Positions 1-8,969 of a stretch of DNA of 64,000 bases are shown piece by piece. The DNA lies in assembly GCF_018130165.1 (NCBI RefSeq), contig NZ_JAFCLZ010000003.1:310001-374000 (forward strand). Direction: 5' to 3'. The DNA is from Bradyrhizobium sp. JYMT SZCCT0180 (GTDB lineage Bacteria > Pseudomonadota > Alphaproteobacteria > Rhizobiales > Xanthobacteraceae). The notes under the pieces were generated by a model. The model worked only from the letters and a program-made list of their open reading frames with translations. It was not told the DNA's origin and ran no database searches. Position 1 is the stretch's first letter. Every line of letters begins with the position of its first letter. Position numbers and translations under genes: made by a program.

Positions 1-1787
1 CGCTGGCGCTCGGCCGCGCCGCGCTTCAACTGGTGACGCGCGGCCACATCGTGTCAGGCGGTTCAACCATCACGATGCAATTGGCGCGGCTGATGGAGCC
101 GCGGCGCGAGCGTTCGGTCTACGCCAAGCTGCGCCAGATGGTGCGCGCGGTCCAGATCGAGCGGCAATTGAACAAGGACCAGATCCTCGATCTCTATCTG
201 GCGCTGGCGCCGTTTGGCGGTAATCTGGAGGGCGTCCGCGCGGCATCGATCGCGTATTTCGGCAAGGAGCCGAAGCGACTGTCGCTGGCGGAGGCGGCGC
301 TTTTGGTGGCGCTGCCGCAATCGCCGGAGACGCGCCGCCTCGACCGCCATCCCGAAGTCGCCCGCGCCGCGCGCGATCGCGTGCTGGAACGCATGGTGAA
401 TGAGCAGCGCGTAACCGAAGAGGATGCGGTTCAGGCCAAGGCCGTCACCGTGCCCCGGCTGCGCAAGCCGATGCCGATCTTGGCGCCGCATTCCTCCGAT
501 CAGGCGGTCGCGACCGTGAAGGATACGCCGGTCATCAAGCTGACGCTGGATGCAGGTCTGCAGAAGACCCTTGAAGCGCTGGCGCGCGACCGCGCGATCG
601 CGCAGGGGCCGAACATTTCGGTCGCGATGATTGCGGTCGACAATGAAAGCGGCGACGTATTGGCGCGGGTCGGCTCGTCCGATTATTTCGACGAGCGGCG
701 GGCCGGGCAAGTCGACATGACCCGCGCGGTTCGCTCGCCGGGATCGACACTAAAGCCCTTCATCTACGGTCTCGCCTTCGAAGACGGCTTTGTGCATCCG
801 GAGAGCCTGATCGACGATCGCCCGATCCGGTTCGGCTCCTACGCGCCCGAAAATTTCGACATGACGTTTCAGGGCACGGTTCCCGTGCGCAAGGCGCTGC
901 AACTGTCGCTGAACGTGCCGGCGATCGCGCTGCTCGACCGCGTCGGCTCGAGCCGGCTGTCGTCGCGGCTGAAGCAGGCCGGCGGCAATCTGGTGCTGCC
1001 GAAGGACGAGGCGCCGGGCCTTGCCATGGGACTCGGCGGCGTCGGCGTTACCCTGCAGGATCTGGCGCAGCTCTATGCGGGGCTGGCGCGGCTCGGCACC
1101 ACAAAGCCGTTGCGTGAGATCATGATCGACAAGGACGAGCGCGATCCGATGCGCTTGATGGATCAGGCCGCCGCCTGGCAGGTCGGCAACGTCCTGATCG
1201 GTACGCCGCCGCCGGAAAACGGCGTGCACAACCGGATCGCCTTCAAGACCGGCACCAGCTACGGCTATCGCGACGCCTGGTCGGTCGGCTTCGATGGCCG
1301 CATCACCATCGGCGTATGGGTCGGGCGTCCCGACGGCGCGCCGGTGGCCGGGCTGGCCGGCCGTACCGCCGCCGCACCGATCCTGTTCGACGCTTTCGCC
1401 CGCACCGGAAAGATACCGGCGGCATTGCCGAAACCGCCGAAGGGCGCGCTGATCGCTGGTAACGCCAAGCTCCCGGTGCCGCTCCGGCGCTTCCGCCCCG
1501 TCGGAGAACTGGTCCGCACCGGCAGTGATCAGGCGCCGCGCATCCAGTTTCCGCTGAACGGTTCACGGATCGACGTCGACCGTTCCAACGATGGGCAATT
1601 CTCGGCGATGCCGGTCAAGGTCGCCGGCGGCGTGCTGCCGCTGACCATGCTGGTGAACGGTATCGCGGTCGGCGAGATCGGCAGCCGGCGTCAACGCCTG
1701 GTCGAGCCGCCCGGACCGGGCTTTGCGCGCCTCACGGTGATCGACGCGACCGGCGCCGCCGACACGGTGGTGATCCGGGTGCAATGA
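1..1787 (+). CDS. pbpC: Penicillin-binding protein 1C (5' end outside window)
   Basis: Bifunctional murein synthase: an N-terminal glycosyltransferase (GT51) polymerises lipid II and a transpeptidase cross-links the peptides on the periplasmic face. The reading frame is open from base 3, so the N-terminus with its membrane anchor and catalytic Glu lies upstream of the window. Visible GT51 signature: GGSTITMQLARL near the left edge. The transpeptidase carries the SxxK motif (STLK in SPGSTLKPF), an SxN motif (SLN) and the KTG motif (FKTGTSYGYRDAW). A C-terminal domain of about 90 residues follows, as in PBP1C proteins. A PBP1A paralogue would not normally have this short tail, so PbpC is favoured. 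The next gene starts about 100 bp downstream. Confidence 0.93.
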   Translation, partial: LALGRAALQLVTRGHIVSGGSTITMQLARLMEPRRERSVYAKLRQMVRAVQIERQLNKDQILDLYLALAPFGGNLEGVRAASIAYFGKEPKRLSLAEAALLVALPQSPETRRLDRHPEVARAARDRVLERMVNEQRVTEEDAVQAKAVTVPRLRKPMPILAPHSSDQAVATVKDTPVIKLTLDAGLQKTLEALARDRAIAQGPNISVAMIAVDNESGDVLARVGSSDYFDERRAGQVDMTRAVRSPGSTLKPFIYGLAFEDGFVHPESLIDDRPIRFGSYAPENFDMTFQGTVPVRKALQLSLNVPAIALLDRVGSSRLSSRLKQAGGNLVLPKDEAPGLAMGLGGVGVTLQDLAQLYAGLARLGTTKPLREIMIDKDERDPMRLMDQAAAWQVGNVLIGTPPPENGVHNRIAFKTGTSYGYRDAWSVGFDGRITIGVWVGRPDGAPVAGLAGRTAAAPILFDAFARTGKIPAALPKPPKGALIAGNAKLPVPLRRFRPVGELVRTGSDQAPRIQFPLNGSRIDVDRSNDGQFSAMPVKVAGGVLPLTMLVNGIAVGEIGSRRQRLVEPPGPGFARLTVIDATGAADTVVIRVQ

Positions 1788-1883
1788 ACAGGTACAATTT
1801 GACCGATCAGGGGGCCGGGGACACCGCCGAATAGCGGGAACTGCGGTGTTGTTTGCAGTGCGGTTTCATCGTATGCGAACAAG

Positions 1884-3626
1884 ATGGTTGAAACCGTGCA
1901 ACCCCGGCGATTTGGAGCAGGCCAACAGTCTGTGAAACCTGCGAATTCCAGCCGCAGGCTGCTCGCCGCGTTTGACTTCGCCACGGCAAGCCATTTCCGC
2001 GCGATCACCTTCCTGACGCTGTGTGCCATCGTGCTTTTCGTGCCCGGTTTCTTCACGATTCCGGCCATCGACCGCGATGAGGCGCGGTTTGCGCAGGCGA
2101 CCAAGCAGATGGTCGAAAGCGACGAATACGTTGACATCCGCTTTCAGGACGACGTCCGCTACAAGAAGCCGGTCGGCATTTACTGGATGCAGGCCGCCGT
2201 GGTCGAAACCGCCTCAAAGCTCGGTCTGCCGCGGGCCGAATTGCGCATCTGGCTCTATCGCGTTCCCTCGCTTATCGGCGCGATCGGCGCGGTCCTGCTG
2301 ACCTACTGGACGGCGCTCGCGTTCGTGACCCGGAGCGGCGCCGCGCTGGCGGCATTGATGATGTGCAGCTGCGTCTTGCTCGGCGCCGAAGCGCGGCTGG
2401 CCAAGACCGACGCGATGCTGCTGCTCACCGTAATCGCCGTGATGGGCGCGATGGCGCGGGTCTACCTGTCCTGGCAGCGTGGCGAGGATCCGGCGCGGCC
2501 GCCTTGGAGTTCGCCGGCGATTTTCTGGACCGCACTGGCCGGCGGGATCCTGCTCAAGGGCCCGCTGATCCTGATGTTCGTGGGATTGACCATCGCGGCG
2601 CTGGCGATCCTCGACCGCTCGGCGGTCTGGCTGTGGCGCATGCGCCCGGTCTGGGGCCTGATGTGGACGCTGGTACTAGTCCTGCCGTGGTTCGTCGCGA
2701 TTTTCTGGCGCGCGGGCGATGCGTTCTTCACCAATTCGCTCGGCGGCGACATGCTGAGCAAGCTCGCCGCGCAGGAGTCGCATGGCGCGCCGCCCGGCCT
2801 GTATCTGCTGCTGTTCTGGGTCACGTTCTGGCCCGGTGCGCCGCTGGCGGGGATGGCGGCTCCGGCGGTATGGCGGGCCCGGCGCGAGCCCGGCGCGCAG
2901 TATCTGCTGGCTTGGCTGGTGCCGTCATGGATCGTGTTCGAACTGGTGATGACCAAGCTTCCGCACTACGTGCTGCCGCTCTACCCGGCCATCGCCATCC
3001 TGACCGTCGGGGCGCTGGAGCGCCGCGTGTTGTCGCGCTCCTGGCTGAGGCGCGGCGCGGCCTGGTGGTTCGTAGTCCCCGCGAGTACGGCCGTGATCGC
3101 GATCGTTGCGGCGATCAAGCTGACGCATCAGCCGGTGTTTCCGGCCTGGCCGGTGCTGGCGGCGGCGATGATCTTCGGCCTGTTCGCCTGGTGGCTTTTC
3201 GAGGAAAGCCGCGCCGAGCGCTCGCTGTTGCATGCCGTGTTTGCAGCGATGTGCCTGGCGATCGCCGTCTATGGCATCGTGTTGCCGTCGCTGACTACGC
3301 TGTTTCCAAGCGCAGGCATCGCGCGAGCGCTGCGCAACGTCGTCTGCGTCGGACCGAAGGCCGCGGCTGCAGGATTCCACGAACCAAGTCTCGTCTTCAT
3401 GACCGGAACCAGTACGCTTTTGACCGACGGATCGGGCGCCGCGGATTTCCTGGGACAGGGCACCTGCCGCTTTGCGTTGGTGGAATCGCGCTCGGAGCGC
3501 GGTTTTGTCCAGCGTGCCGAAGCGATCGGGCTGCGCTATAACGTGGCGACGCGTGTCGAGGGTTATAACATCTCGCAGGGCAAGGCGGTTTCAATCGCCA
3601 TCTTCCGTTCCGAAGGCACAGAATAA
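1884..3626 (+). CDS. Glycosyltransferase family 39 (ArnT-like) membrane protein
   Basis: 580 aa, predicted polytopic inner-membrane GT-C glycosyltransferase using a polyprenyl-phosphate sugar donor on the periplasmic side. The signature is the first periplasmic loop IPAIDRDEARFAQATKQM, with the Asp-Glu pair typical of ArnT/PMT enzymes, followed by about ten hydrophobic segments and a short C-terminal periplasmic domain. Start ATG at 1884. The PAP2 gene starts 2 bp after its stop, and GT2 and LabN genes follow, so this is probably one operon. Known relatives add aminoarabinose, galacturonic acid or mannose to lipid A or core. Which sugar this one uses cannot be read from the sequence. Confidence 0.88.
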   Translation: MVETVQPRRFGAGQQSVKPANSSRRLLAAFDFATASHFRAITFLTLCAIVLFVPGFFTIPAIDRDEARFAQATKQMVESDEYVDIRFQDDVRYKKPVGIYWMQAAVVETASKLGLPRAELRIWLYRVPSLIGAIGAVLLTYWTALAFVTRSGAALAALMMCSCVLLGAEARLAKTDAMLLLTVIAVMGAMARVYLSWQRGEDPARPPWSSPAIFWTALAGGILLKGPLILMFVGLTIAALAILDRSAVWLWRMRPVWGLMWTLVLVLPWFVAIFWRAGDAFFTNSLGGDMLSKLAAQESHGAPPGLYLLLFWVTFWPGAPLAGMAAPAVWRARREPGAQYLLAWLVPSWIVFELVMTKLPHYVLPLYPAIAILTVGALERRVLSRSWLRRGAAWWFVVPASTAVIAIVAAIKLTHQPVFPAWPVLAAAMIFGLFAWWLFEESRAERSLLHAVFAAMCLAIAVYGIVLPSLTTLFPSAGIARALRNVVCVGPKAAAAGFHEPSLVFMTGTSTLLTDGSGAADFLGQGTCRFALVESRSERGFVQRAEAIGLRYNVATRVEGYNISQGKAVSIAIFRSEGTE

Positions 3627-3627
3627 G

Positions 3628-4473
3628 ATGCCAGCGCCGACCGTCATCGCCGAACCCCAAAACTATCTTTCGCGCTTTGTGGTGCTCGGATGGCGCTCGC
3701 TGGCCCAGCTCGTGCGTACGCCGTCGCACTCGCGGCGGGCCGAGGCGGGGCGCCGGGCGGCGCGTCACGCGTTGCTGCTGTCAGCCGGCCTTGGCGCCGC
3801 CATCATCGCGTTGATGTTCGTGCTCGATGCCTGGGAGATCGGCCAGATGCCGAAGCGAGGCACGCCCTCGCTGTGGTGGATGCGCATTGTCACCGATTTC
3901 GGCAAGGATGAATATGTGCTGGCGGCGCTTGGCGCGCTGTTGATCCTGGTTGCGATAGCAGCACCCGCGTTCCGAGGCATTCAGCGGTCCCTGTTGCTCG
4001 GTCTCGGCACCCGTTTGCAGTTTTTGTTCTGCGCCGTGATGGTGTCCGCGCTGATTACCGAAGTCATCAAATGGGCCGTCGGCCGCGGCCGGCCGTTCGT
4101 CGGCGGCGAAGGCAACGTGTTCCATTTCTCGCACTTCAACGGAACGGGGGCCTATTCAAGCTTCCCCTCGGGCCATGCGACCTGCGCTTTCGCGCTGGCC
4201 TTTGCCGTGTCGGCGTTGTGGCCGCAGGCGCGGACCACGATGCTCGTCTACGCCCTCGTCATCTGTGCAACCCGTCTGGTGTTGCTGGCCCATCATCCAA
4301 GCGACGTGGTCGCAGGCGCGCTGGTTGGCACGATCGGGGCGATGTTCGTACGGTACTGGTTTGCCGCCCGCAGACTCGGCTTTGCGATCCACCAGGACGG
4401 CACCATTGTGGCACTGGTTGGACCCTCGTCGGGACGCCTCAAAAGGGTTGCCCGGGGCCCATTCGCCCCATAA
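3628..4473 (+). CDS. PAP2-family membrane phosphatase
   Basis: 281 aa from the ATG at 3628, which directly follows the GT39 stop; a longer open frame upstream overlaps GT39 and is rejected. The three PAP2 phosphatase motifs are present: KWAVGRGRPF (Kx6RP), PSGHATCAF (PSGH) and RLVLLAHHPSDV (Rx5Hx3D). These form the acid-phosphatase active site with the nucleophilic His. About five membrane segments are present. In this operon a role in removing phosphate from lipid A or from a polyprenyl (pyro)phosphate carrier is likely, by analogy with LpxE/LpxF/UppP-type enzymes. The substrate is inferred only. Confidence 0.87.
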   Translation: MPAPTVIAEPQNYLSRFVVLGWRSLAQLVRTPSHSRRAEAGRRAARHALLLSAGLGAAIIALMFVLDAWEIGQMPKRGTPSLWWMRIVTDFGKDEYVLAALGALLILVAIAAPAFRGIQRSLLLGLGTRLQFLFCAVMVSALITEVIKWAVGRGRPFVGGEGNVFHFSHFNGTGAYSSFPSGHATCAFALAFAVSALWPQARTTMLVYALVICATRLVLLAHHPSDVVAGALVGTIGAMFVRYWFAARRLGFAIHQDGTIVALVGPSSGRLKRVARGPFAP

Positions 4474-4550
4474 AAGCGGACGCCGCGAAGCGCCTGACGG
4501 AACCGGTTCCAGCTTCAGTTCCAAGGCTTCAGTTCCGTGGCTTCAGGACT

Positions 4551-5336
4551 ATGCAAGCCGACCCAACCCCAGCCCAACCGATGAGTGCCGATTTGCCTTC
4601 TTCCGACCAAGCCGCGGTGGCCGTTTCCATCGTTGTGCCCGTGCGCAACGAGGCCGACAACGTCGCGCCGCTGATTACGGAAATCACGGCCGCGCTGGAG
4701 GGTCGCTGGGCCTATGAGATCATCTATGTCAATGACGGCTCGACCGATGCCACTGCCGAGCGGCTCAGAGCGCTGATGAAGGTGCACGGCAATCTCCGGC
4801 AGCTGCGGCATGAAAAATCCTCCGGACAATCGGCGGCGGTGCGCAGCGGCGTTCGCGCGGCGCGCGGCGCCATCGTGGCGACGCTGGACGGCGACGGACA
4901 GAACAATCCGGCGTTTCTGCCGGAACTGATTTCGGCGGTCGAGAGCGGCGGCGGCCGCATCGGCCTTGCCGCGGGCCAGCGGGTCGGACGCAAGGACACC
5001 GGTTTCAAGAAAATGCAGTCGCGGATCGCCAATGCCGTGCGCAACGGGATTTTGCGCGACGGCACCCGCGACACCGGATGCGGGCTGAAGGCATTTCCGC
5101 GCGAGGTATTCCTGTCGATGCCTTATTTCGACGGGCTGCATCGTTTCCTGCCGGCGCTGGTGCGCCGCGAAGGTTTTGACATCGCTTACGTCGATGTGAT
5201 CGACCGCCCGCGCCATTCCGGCGTATCAAATTACGGTTTCTTTGACCGGCTATGGATCGGGATCATGGATCTGGCCGGCGTCTGGTGGCTGATCCGCCGC
5301 AAGAAGTCGACGCCCGTTGCGACCGAGGTGACCTGA
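4551..5336 (+). CDS. Glycosyltransferase family 2, polyprenyl-phosphate sugar synthase type
   Basis: 261 aa from the ATG at 4551 (a second in-frame ATG is at 4581). The GT-A fold is recognisable: SIVVPVRNEADNV at the N-terminus, YVNDGSTDAT for the nucleotide site, and the metal-binding TLDGDGQNN motif. It resembles DPM1/ArnC/RgtE-like enzymes that load a nucleotide sugar on to a polyprenyl phosphate at the cytoplasmic face. Unlike ArnC it has no long C-terminal membrane anchor, only one weakly hydrophobic stretch. It probably makes the donor used by the upstream GT39 enzyme. The stop overlaps the start of the LabN gene by one base. Confidence 0.88.
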   Translation: MQADPTPAQPMSADLPSSDQAAVAVSIVVPVRNEADNVAPLITEITAALEGRWAYEIIYVNDGSTDATAERLRALMKVHGNLRQLRHEKSSGQSAAVRSGVRAARGAIVATLDGDGQNNPAFLPELISAVESGGGRIGLAAGQRVGRKDTGFKKMQSRIANAVRNGILRDGTRDTGCGLKAFPREVFLSMPYFDGLHRFLPALVRREGFDIAYVDVIDRPRHSGVSNYGFFDRLWIGIMDLAGVWWLIRRKKSTPVATEVT

Positions 5337-5674
5337 TGCTGATTCAATACGGGCAGGCGCTCGGCGACTACCTTTACGACGTCTTCGTCGCCAAGTTCGA
5401 TTTCTGGCTGGCGTTCGGCCTGGTCGCGCAATTGCTGTTCACCGCGCGCTTCCTGGTGCAGTGGATCTCGAGCGAGCGCGCCGGACAGAGCGTGGTGCCG
5501 ATGGCGTTCTGGTTCTTCTCGATGGGCGGCGGGATGATGACGCTGGTCTACGGCGTCGCCAAACGCGAACCCGTCATTATCCTCGGCCAGTCATTGGCCA
5601 CCATCATCTACATCCGAAACATCATGCTGATCGTGAAGAACCGCGCCAGCGCGTCGAAGACGCTGGATCGCTAA
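5336..5674 (+). CDS. Small membrane protein with lipid-A-disaccharide synthase N-terminal (LabN) domain
   Basis: 112 aa from the ATG at 5336, coupled to the GT2 gene by a TGATG overlap. It has three hydrophobic segments and the conserved LabN pattern LFTARFLVQWISSERAGQS followed by PMAFWFFSMGGGMM. LabN proteins are small multispanning proteins often encoded beside ArnC/ArnT-like pairs, and have been suggested to help flip or present the lipid-linked sugar. It completes the GT39-PAP2-GT2-LabN operon. Its 3' end overlaps the convergent Na/Pi gene by 4 bp. Confidence 0.87.
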   Translation: MLIQYGQALGDYLYDVFVAKFDFWLAFGLVAQLLFTARFLVQWISSERAGQSVVPMAFWFFSMGGGMMTLVYGVAKREPVIILGQSLATIIYIRNIMLIVKNRASASKTLDR

Positions 5675-7362
5675 CCGCTGCGTCCCGCGGCCGGTGCGGG
5701 CAGCGCCGCCATTTCGCTTTCGGTAGCACGATAGGCCGCCAGTTCACCGGCGGCATCGAGCACGGGGTAGGCGACCGAGCAGATATGGGAGTGAATCCGC
5801 CGGAGATCGCGCAGTACATCGAGATGCAGCGAGGTGGTCTCGATGGTCTCGGGCCGGCCCTCGCGCAGCCGGTCGAGATGCCGCTCGGTGGCGGCAAGCT
5901 CGGTGTTGCGCAGCGCGGCCTTCTCGGCCAGCAATTTGCGGGCCTCATTGACGTCGCCGGACATGAAGACGCCGAATGCGATCCGCAGCGAATCCATCGT
6001 GCGCTTGTGGAAGGCCGAGAGCTCGTCGGCGCCCTCGGCCGAGAACTGGAACCGGCGCTTGATCTTCTTGGTCGCAAGCTCGCTCAGATTCTTGTCGATG
6101 ATGTCGCCGATATGTTCGAGGTTGATGGCGAAGGAGACGATCTCCATTGCCCGCTGTCCCTCGCGCTCGTCGAGGCTGCCGCGGGTCAGCTTGGTGACAT
6201 AGAGCTTGATCGCCTCGTCGAGGCTGTCGACGTTGTTGTCCATCTGCGAGACCTGGTCGACCAGCGCCCGGTCGTTGGTCATCATCGCCGCCATCACCTT
6301 GCGCAGCATGACCTCGACATGGTCGCCCATATGCAGCGTTTCGCGCGCGGCGTCCGCCAGCGCGAGGGAAGGGGTCTCGAGCGCGCTCTCGTCGAGATAG
6401 CGCGGCCGGAGCGGGTCGGTCTCCCGGACGCGCGTCGGCAGCAGCTTTTTCAACAGCCGCGCCGTGCCGTCGAGCAGGCCGATGAAGACGATCGCGGTCA
6501 CGACGTTGAACGCGATGTGGAACTGGGCCGTGGCCTTGGCGGGGTCCGGCTGCCACGACTGCAACAGCTCCGCGATCGGGTTCAGGAACGGCGCCACCAA
6601 TGCGATGCCGATCACCCGGTTGGCAAGATTACCCAGCGGCAGGCGGTAGCTGGCGGGGTTGTCGCGGCGGGCGCCTTCGACAATCGGATTGATCGCGCTG
6701 CCGAGGTTGGCGCCGAGCACCAGCGCCAACGCCGCTACAGGTGTAATGAAATGCGCAAATGCCAACGACATCACCAGCAGCACGCTGGCGACGCTGGAAT
6801 GCACCACCCAGGTGACGATGGCACCGACGACGATGCAGAGCACGGGATCGCCGGTGATGGCGTTCATGAACACACGCATGCCCGGCGCGTTTTCGGCCGG
6901 CGCCAGCGTGTCGAGCAGGATGTGCAGCGCCAGCAACATCAGCCCAAGCCCGATCGAGACGCGGCCGATATCCTTGATGCGCGAGCGTGGCCCGGTGCGG
7001 AAGGCGACCAGACCGATGATGAACAGGACGGGGGCCACGGCGGCGATTTTGAACGACAGGATCTGCACGATCAGCGTGGTGCCGACATTGGCGCCGAGCA
7101 TGATGGCAAGCGCCGGCACCAGGCTGACCAGGCCTTCCGACGTGAACGAGCTTGTGATCAGCGCGGTCGCGGTGCTGCTCTGGAGCAAAGCCGTCAGACC
7201 GAGGCCGGCCGCAAAGGCGGTGAAGCGGTTGTTGAGCCCCTTCGCCAGCAACTGACGCAGGTCAGGGCCGAACGCGCGCAGGATTCCGCTGTGGACCATG
7301 TGCAGGCCCCACAGCAGCAGCGCAACGCCAACCATCAGGTCGAGAAGAACGACGGTTCCCAT
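5671..7362 (-). CDS. Na+/phosphate cotransporter family protein with PhoU-like domain
   Basis: 563 aa, ATG at 7362. The N-terminal ~310 residues are membrane segments with two inverted-repeat signature sites, LLQSSTATALITSS and WVVHSSVASVLL, the QSS-type motifs of the NptA/YjbB Na/Pi family. The C-terminal ~220 residues are helical and Leu/Glu rich, matching a PhoU-like domain. Proteins of this architecture import or export phosphate with sodium and the PhoU part is thought to gate or sense. It is monocistronic and convergent with the glycosyltransferase operon. Confidence 0.9.
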   Translation of the reverse strand: MGTVVLLDLMVGVALLLWGLHMVHSGILRAFGPDLRQLLAKGLNNRFTAFAAGLGLTALLQSSTATALITSSFTSEGLVSLVPALAIMLGANVGTTLIVQILSFKIAAVAPVLFIIGLVAFRTGPRSRIKDIGRVSIGLGLMLLALHILLDTLAPAENAPGMRVFMNAITGDPVLCIVVGAIVTWVVHSSVASVLLVMSLAFAHFITPVAALALVLGANLGSAINPIVEGARRDNPASYRLPLGNLANRVIGIALVAPFLNPIAELLQSWQPDPAKATAQFHIAFNVVTAIVFIGLLDGTARLLKKLLPTRVRETDPLRPRYLDESALETPSLALADAARETLHMGDHVEVMLRKVMAAMMTNDRALVDQVSQMDNNVDSLDEAIKLYVTKLTRGSLDEREGQRAMEIVSFAINLEHIGDIIDKNLSELATKKIKRRFQFSAEGADELSAFHKRTMDSLRIAFGVFMSGDVNEARKLLAEKAALRNTELAATERHLDRLREGRPETIETTSLHLDVLRDLRRIHSHICSVAYPVLDAAGELAAYRATESEMAALPAPAAGRSG

Positions 7363-7676
7363 GCGAATAGTTTCCCGCAGCGCGAGTCGAAAGTTCAGGC
7401 TATCGCCAAAAGGCCGCGGATCAACCCTTTAATTTGCCGAAAATTGCTGGCGTGGCCGTGGCTGAGAAGTGCCGGCAGGAGGCAAAGGCAGCTATCGATG
7501 GCGCGATCGGCGTGGTTGCCGAACCCGCGAGCGTGTCTGCACAAGCGCAGGGTAAGCAGAGCTGGAAAACAACCGCTACATTTCGATTACATTGCGATCG
7601 GTTCCGCTAGGCCAATTCCAACAATTCTTCTGTAAACGAGAGACACCAATTTTCTCGATCAGGGCCAGGGGCAAAG
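7363..7676. other. Intergenic, no gene found
   Basis: About 310 bp between the divergent Na/Pi and PilZ genes; it must hold both promoters. I see no long open frame with a convincing start, no tRNA and no strong hairpin. Confidence 0.5.
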
Positions 7677-7925
7677 ATGTTAGCGAATCGCCGCAGAAGC
7701 GAACGTCGTGTGTGCAGAAACTTTGCGAAGATACAGTTTGGGACCGGCGGTTTGCCGCGCGACTGCATGATCACGGACGTGTCGGACGGCGGCGTGAAGA
7801 TTATCGCCGAATATCCGGAGATTCCGCCCGAGTTCACCGTGATTTTCTCGACCGGTCAGCGGCCGCGCCAGTGCAAGCTCGCATGGCGGATCGGCTGCGA
7901 ACTCGGCGCTCAATTCGTCGACTAG
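7677..7925 (+). CDS. PilZ-domain protein
   Basis: 82 aa, consisting of little more than one PilZ domain. The N-terminal RRRSERR matches the RxxxR c-di-GMP-binding box and ITDVSDGGVKI matches the D/NxSxxG box, so both ligand motifs are present. It would be a stand-alone cytoplasmic c-di-GMP receptor. Its position beside Tad1 genes suggests, but does not prove, a link with surface attachment. Start ATG at 7677. Confidence 0.82.
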   Translation: MLANRRRSERRVCRNFAKIQFGTGGLPRDCMITDVSDGGVKIIAEYPEIPPEFTVIFSTGQRPRQCKLAWRIGCELGAQFVD

Positions 7926-8088
7926 TAGAGGAATGCGGCGAGGCCGGGATCAGAGCCCGGCCCGTAGCCGCATGGCCGATGCTAAACAGGCCATTGCGGC
8001 CGCCCATTACCGCAAAGAGGGCCTGCTTAACCCGAATTTAGGGTTAAGCTGTGAGCATTCTGGACAGTCGCCGGGGCGGGTCCAGTAA

Positions 8089-8919
8089 ATGTTCCACAAA
8101 TTGTTCCAACCATCTGAATTCGCGCGACTTCTTGCGTGTACATCATCGGCGGCGATTCTCGCGCTGGGGCTTAGCGGCTGCCAGACCGCGGTGACGTCGT
8201 CGGATGTCACGGGCTCGCTCGGTGAGAAAGCCGAGACCAGCCGCGCGCCCGGCCCGCGCCGCGACGTAGAGGTTTTCGAGGCGCGCTATCGCGCCAACCC
8301 GAAGGATGCCGACGCGGCCCTGCAATACGGCAAGGCGCTCCGCGCCACCGGACAGAAGGCGCAGGCGGTCGCGGTGCTGGAGCAGGCGACGATCGCCCAT
8401 TCCAGCAACAAGGCGCTGCTCGCCGGCTACGGCCGGGCGCTCGCCGACAATGGCAACTTCCAGCAGGCCTTCGACGTGCTCGGCCGCGCCCACACCCCCG
8501 ACAATCCGGATTGGCGGATACTCTCCGCGCAAGGTGCGGTGCTCGACCAGCTCGGCCGCTTCGAGGAAGCGCGGCAGTATTATTCGAGCGCGCTGAAGAT
8601 CACGCCCGACGAACCGTCGGTGCTGTCCAATCTCGGCCTGTCATACGTGCTTTCAAAAGACCTGCCGAAGGCGGAGGAGACGTTGCGCCGCGCCCATAGC
8701 CGTGCGGGCAATGATGCGCGCGTGAGGGCCAATCTGGCGCTGGTGGTCGGCCTGCGGGGCAACACGGCCGAGGCTGAAAAGATCGCGAAGGCCGACCTTC
8801 CGCCCGAGGAAGCGGCCGCGAACGTCGCGCAGTTGAAGCTGATGCTGTCGCGCAAGGAGAATGCGCGCGCCGAGATGGGCGGCAGGACACCAGGCGCTGC
8901 GTCCGGACGCTCGAATTGA
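8089..8919 (+). CDS. tadD: TadD-like tetratricopeptide lipoprotein (Tad1)
   Basis: 276 aa. The N-terminal signal ends in a lipobox (LGLSGC), so it is likely an outer-membrane lipoprotein. Four or so TPR repeats follow (for example the stretches around ADAALQYGKALRATG and PSVLSNLGLSYVLSKDL). TadD proteins are pilotin-like and help the CpaC secretin assemble. It is convergent with cpaE of Tad1, separated by 50 bp. In typical rhizobial tad loci cpaF, tadB and tadC lie between cpaE and tadD; here they are absent. Confidence 0.85.
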   Translation: MFHKLFQPSEFARLLACTSSAAILALGLSGCQTAVTSSDVTGSLGEKAETSRAPGPRRDVEVFEARYRANPKDADAALQYGKALRATGQKAQAVAVLEQATIAHSSNKALLAGYGRALADNGNFQQAFDVLGRAHTPDNPDWRILSAQGAVLDQLGRFEEARQYYSSALKITPDEPSVLSNLGLSYVLSKDLPKAEETLRRAHSRAGNDARVRANLALVVGLRGNTAEAEKIAKADLPPEEAAANVAQLKLMLSRKENARAEMGGRTPGAASGRSN

Positions 8920-8969
8920 CCGCGGGCGAACGGGCGGAGGCGTGCGCCAGTCCCGCTGCCCGCCGCGCC

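Noticed and set aside
5461-7635. 724-codon open frame on the plus strand
   Set aside because: It is the shadow of the Na/Pi cotransporter gene, with His/Arg/Gln-rich composition typical of antisense frames.
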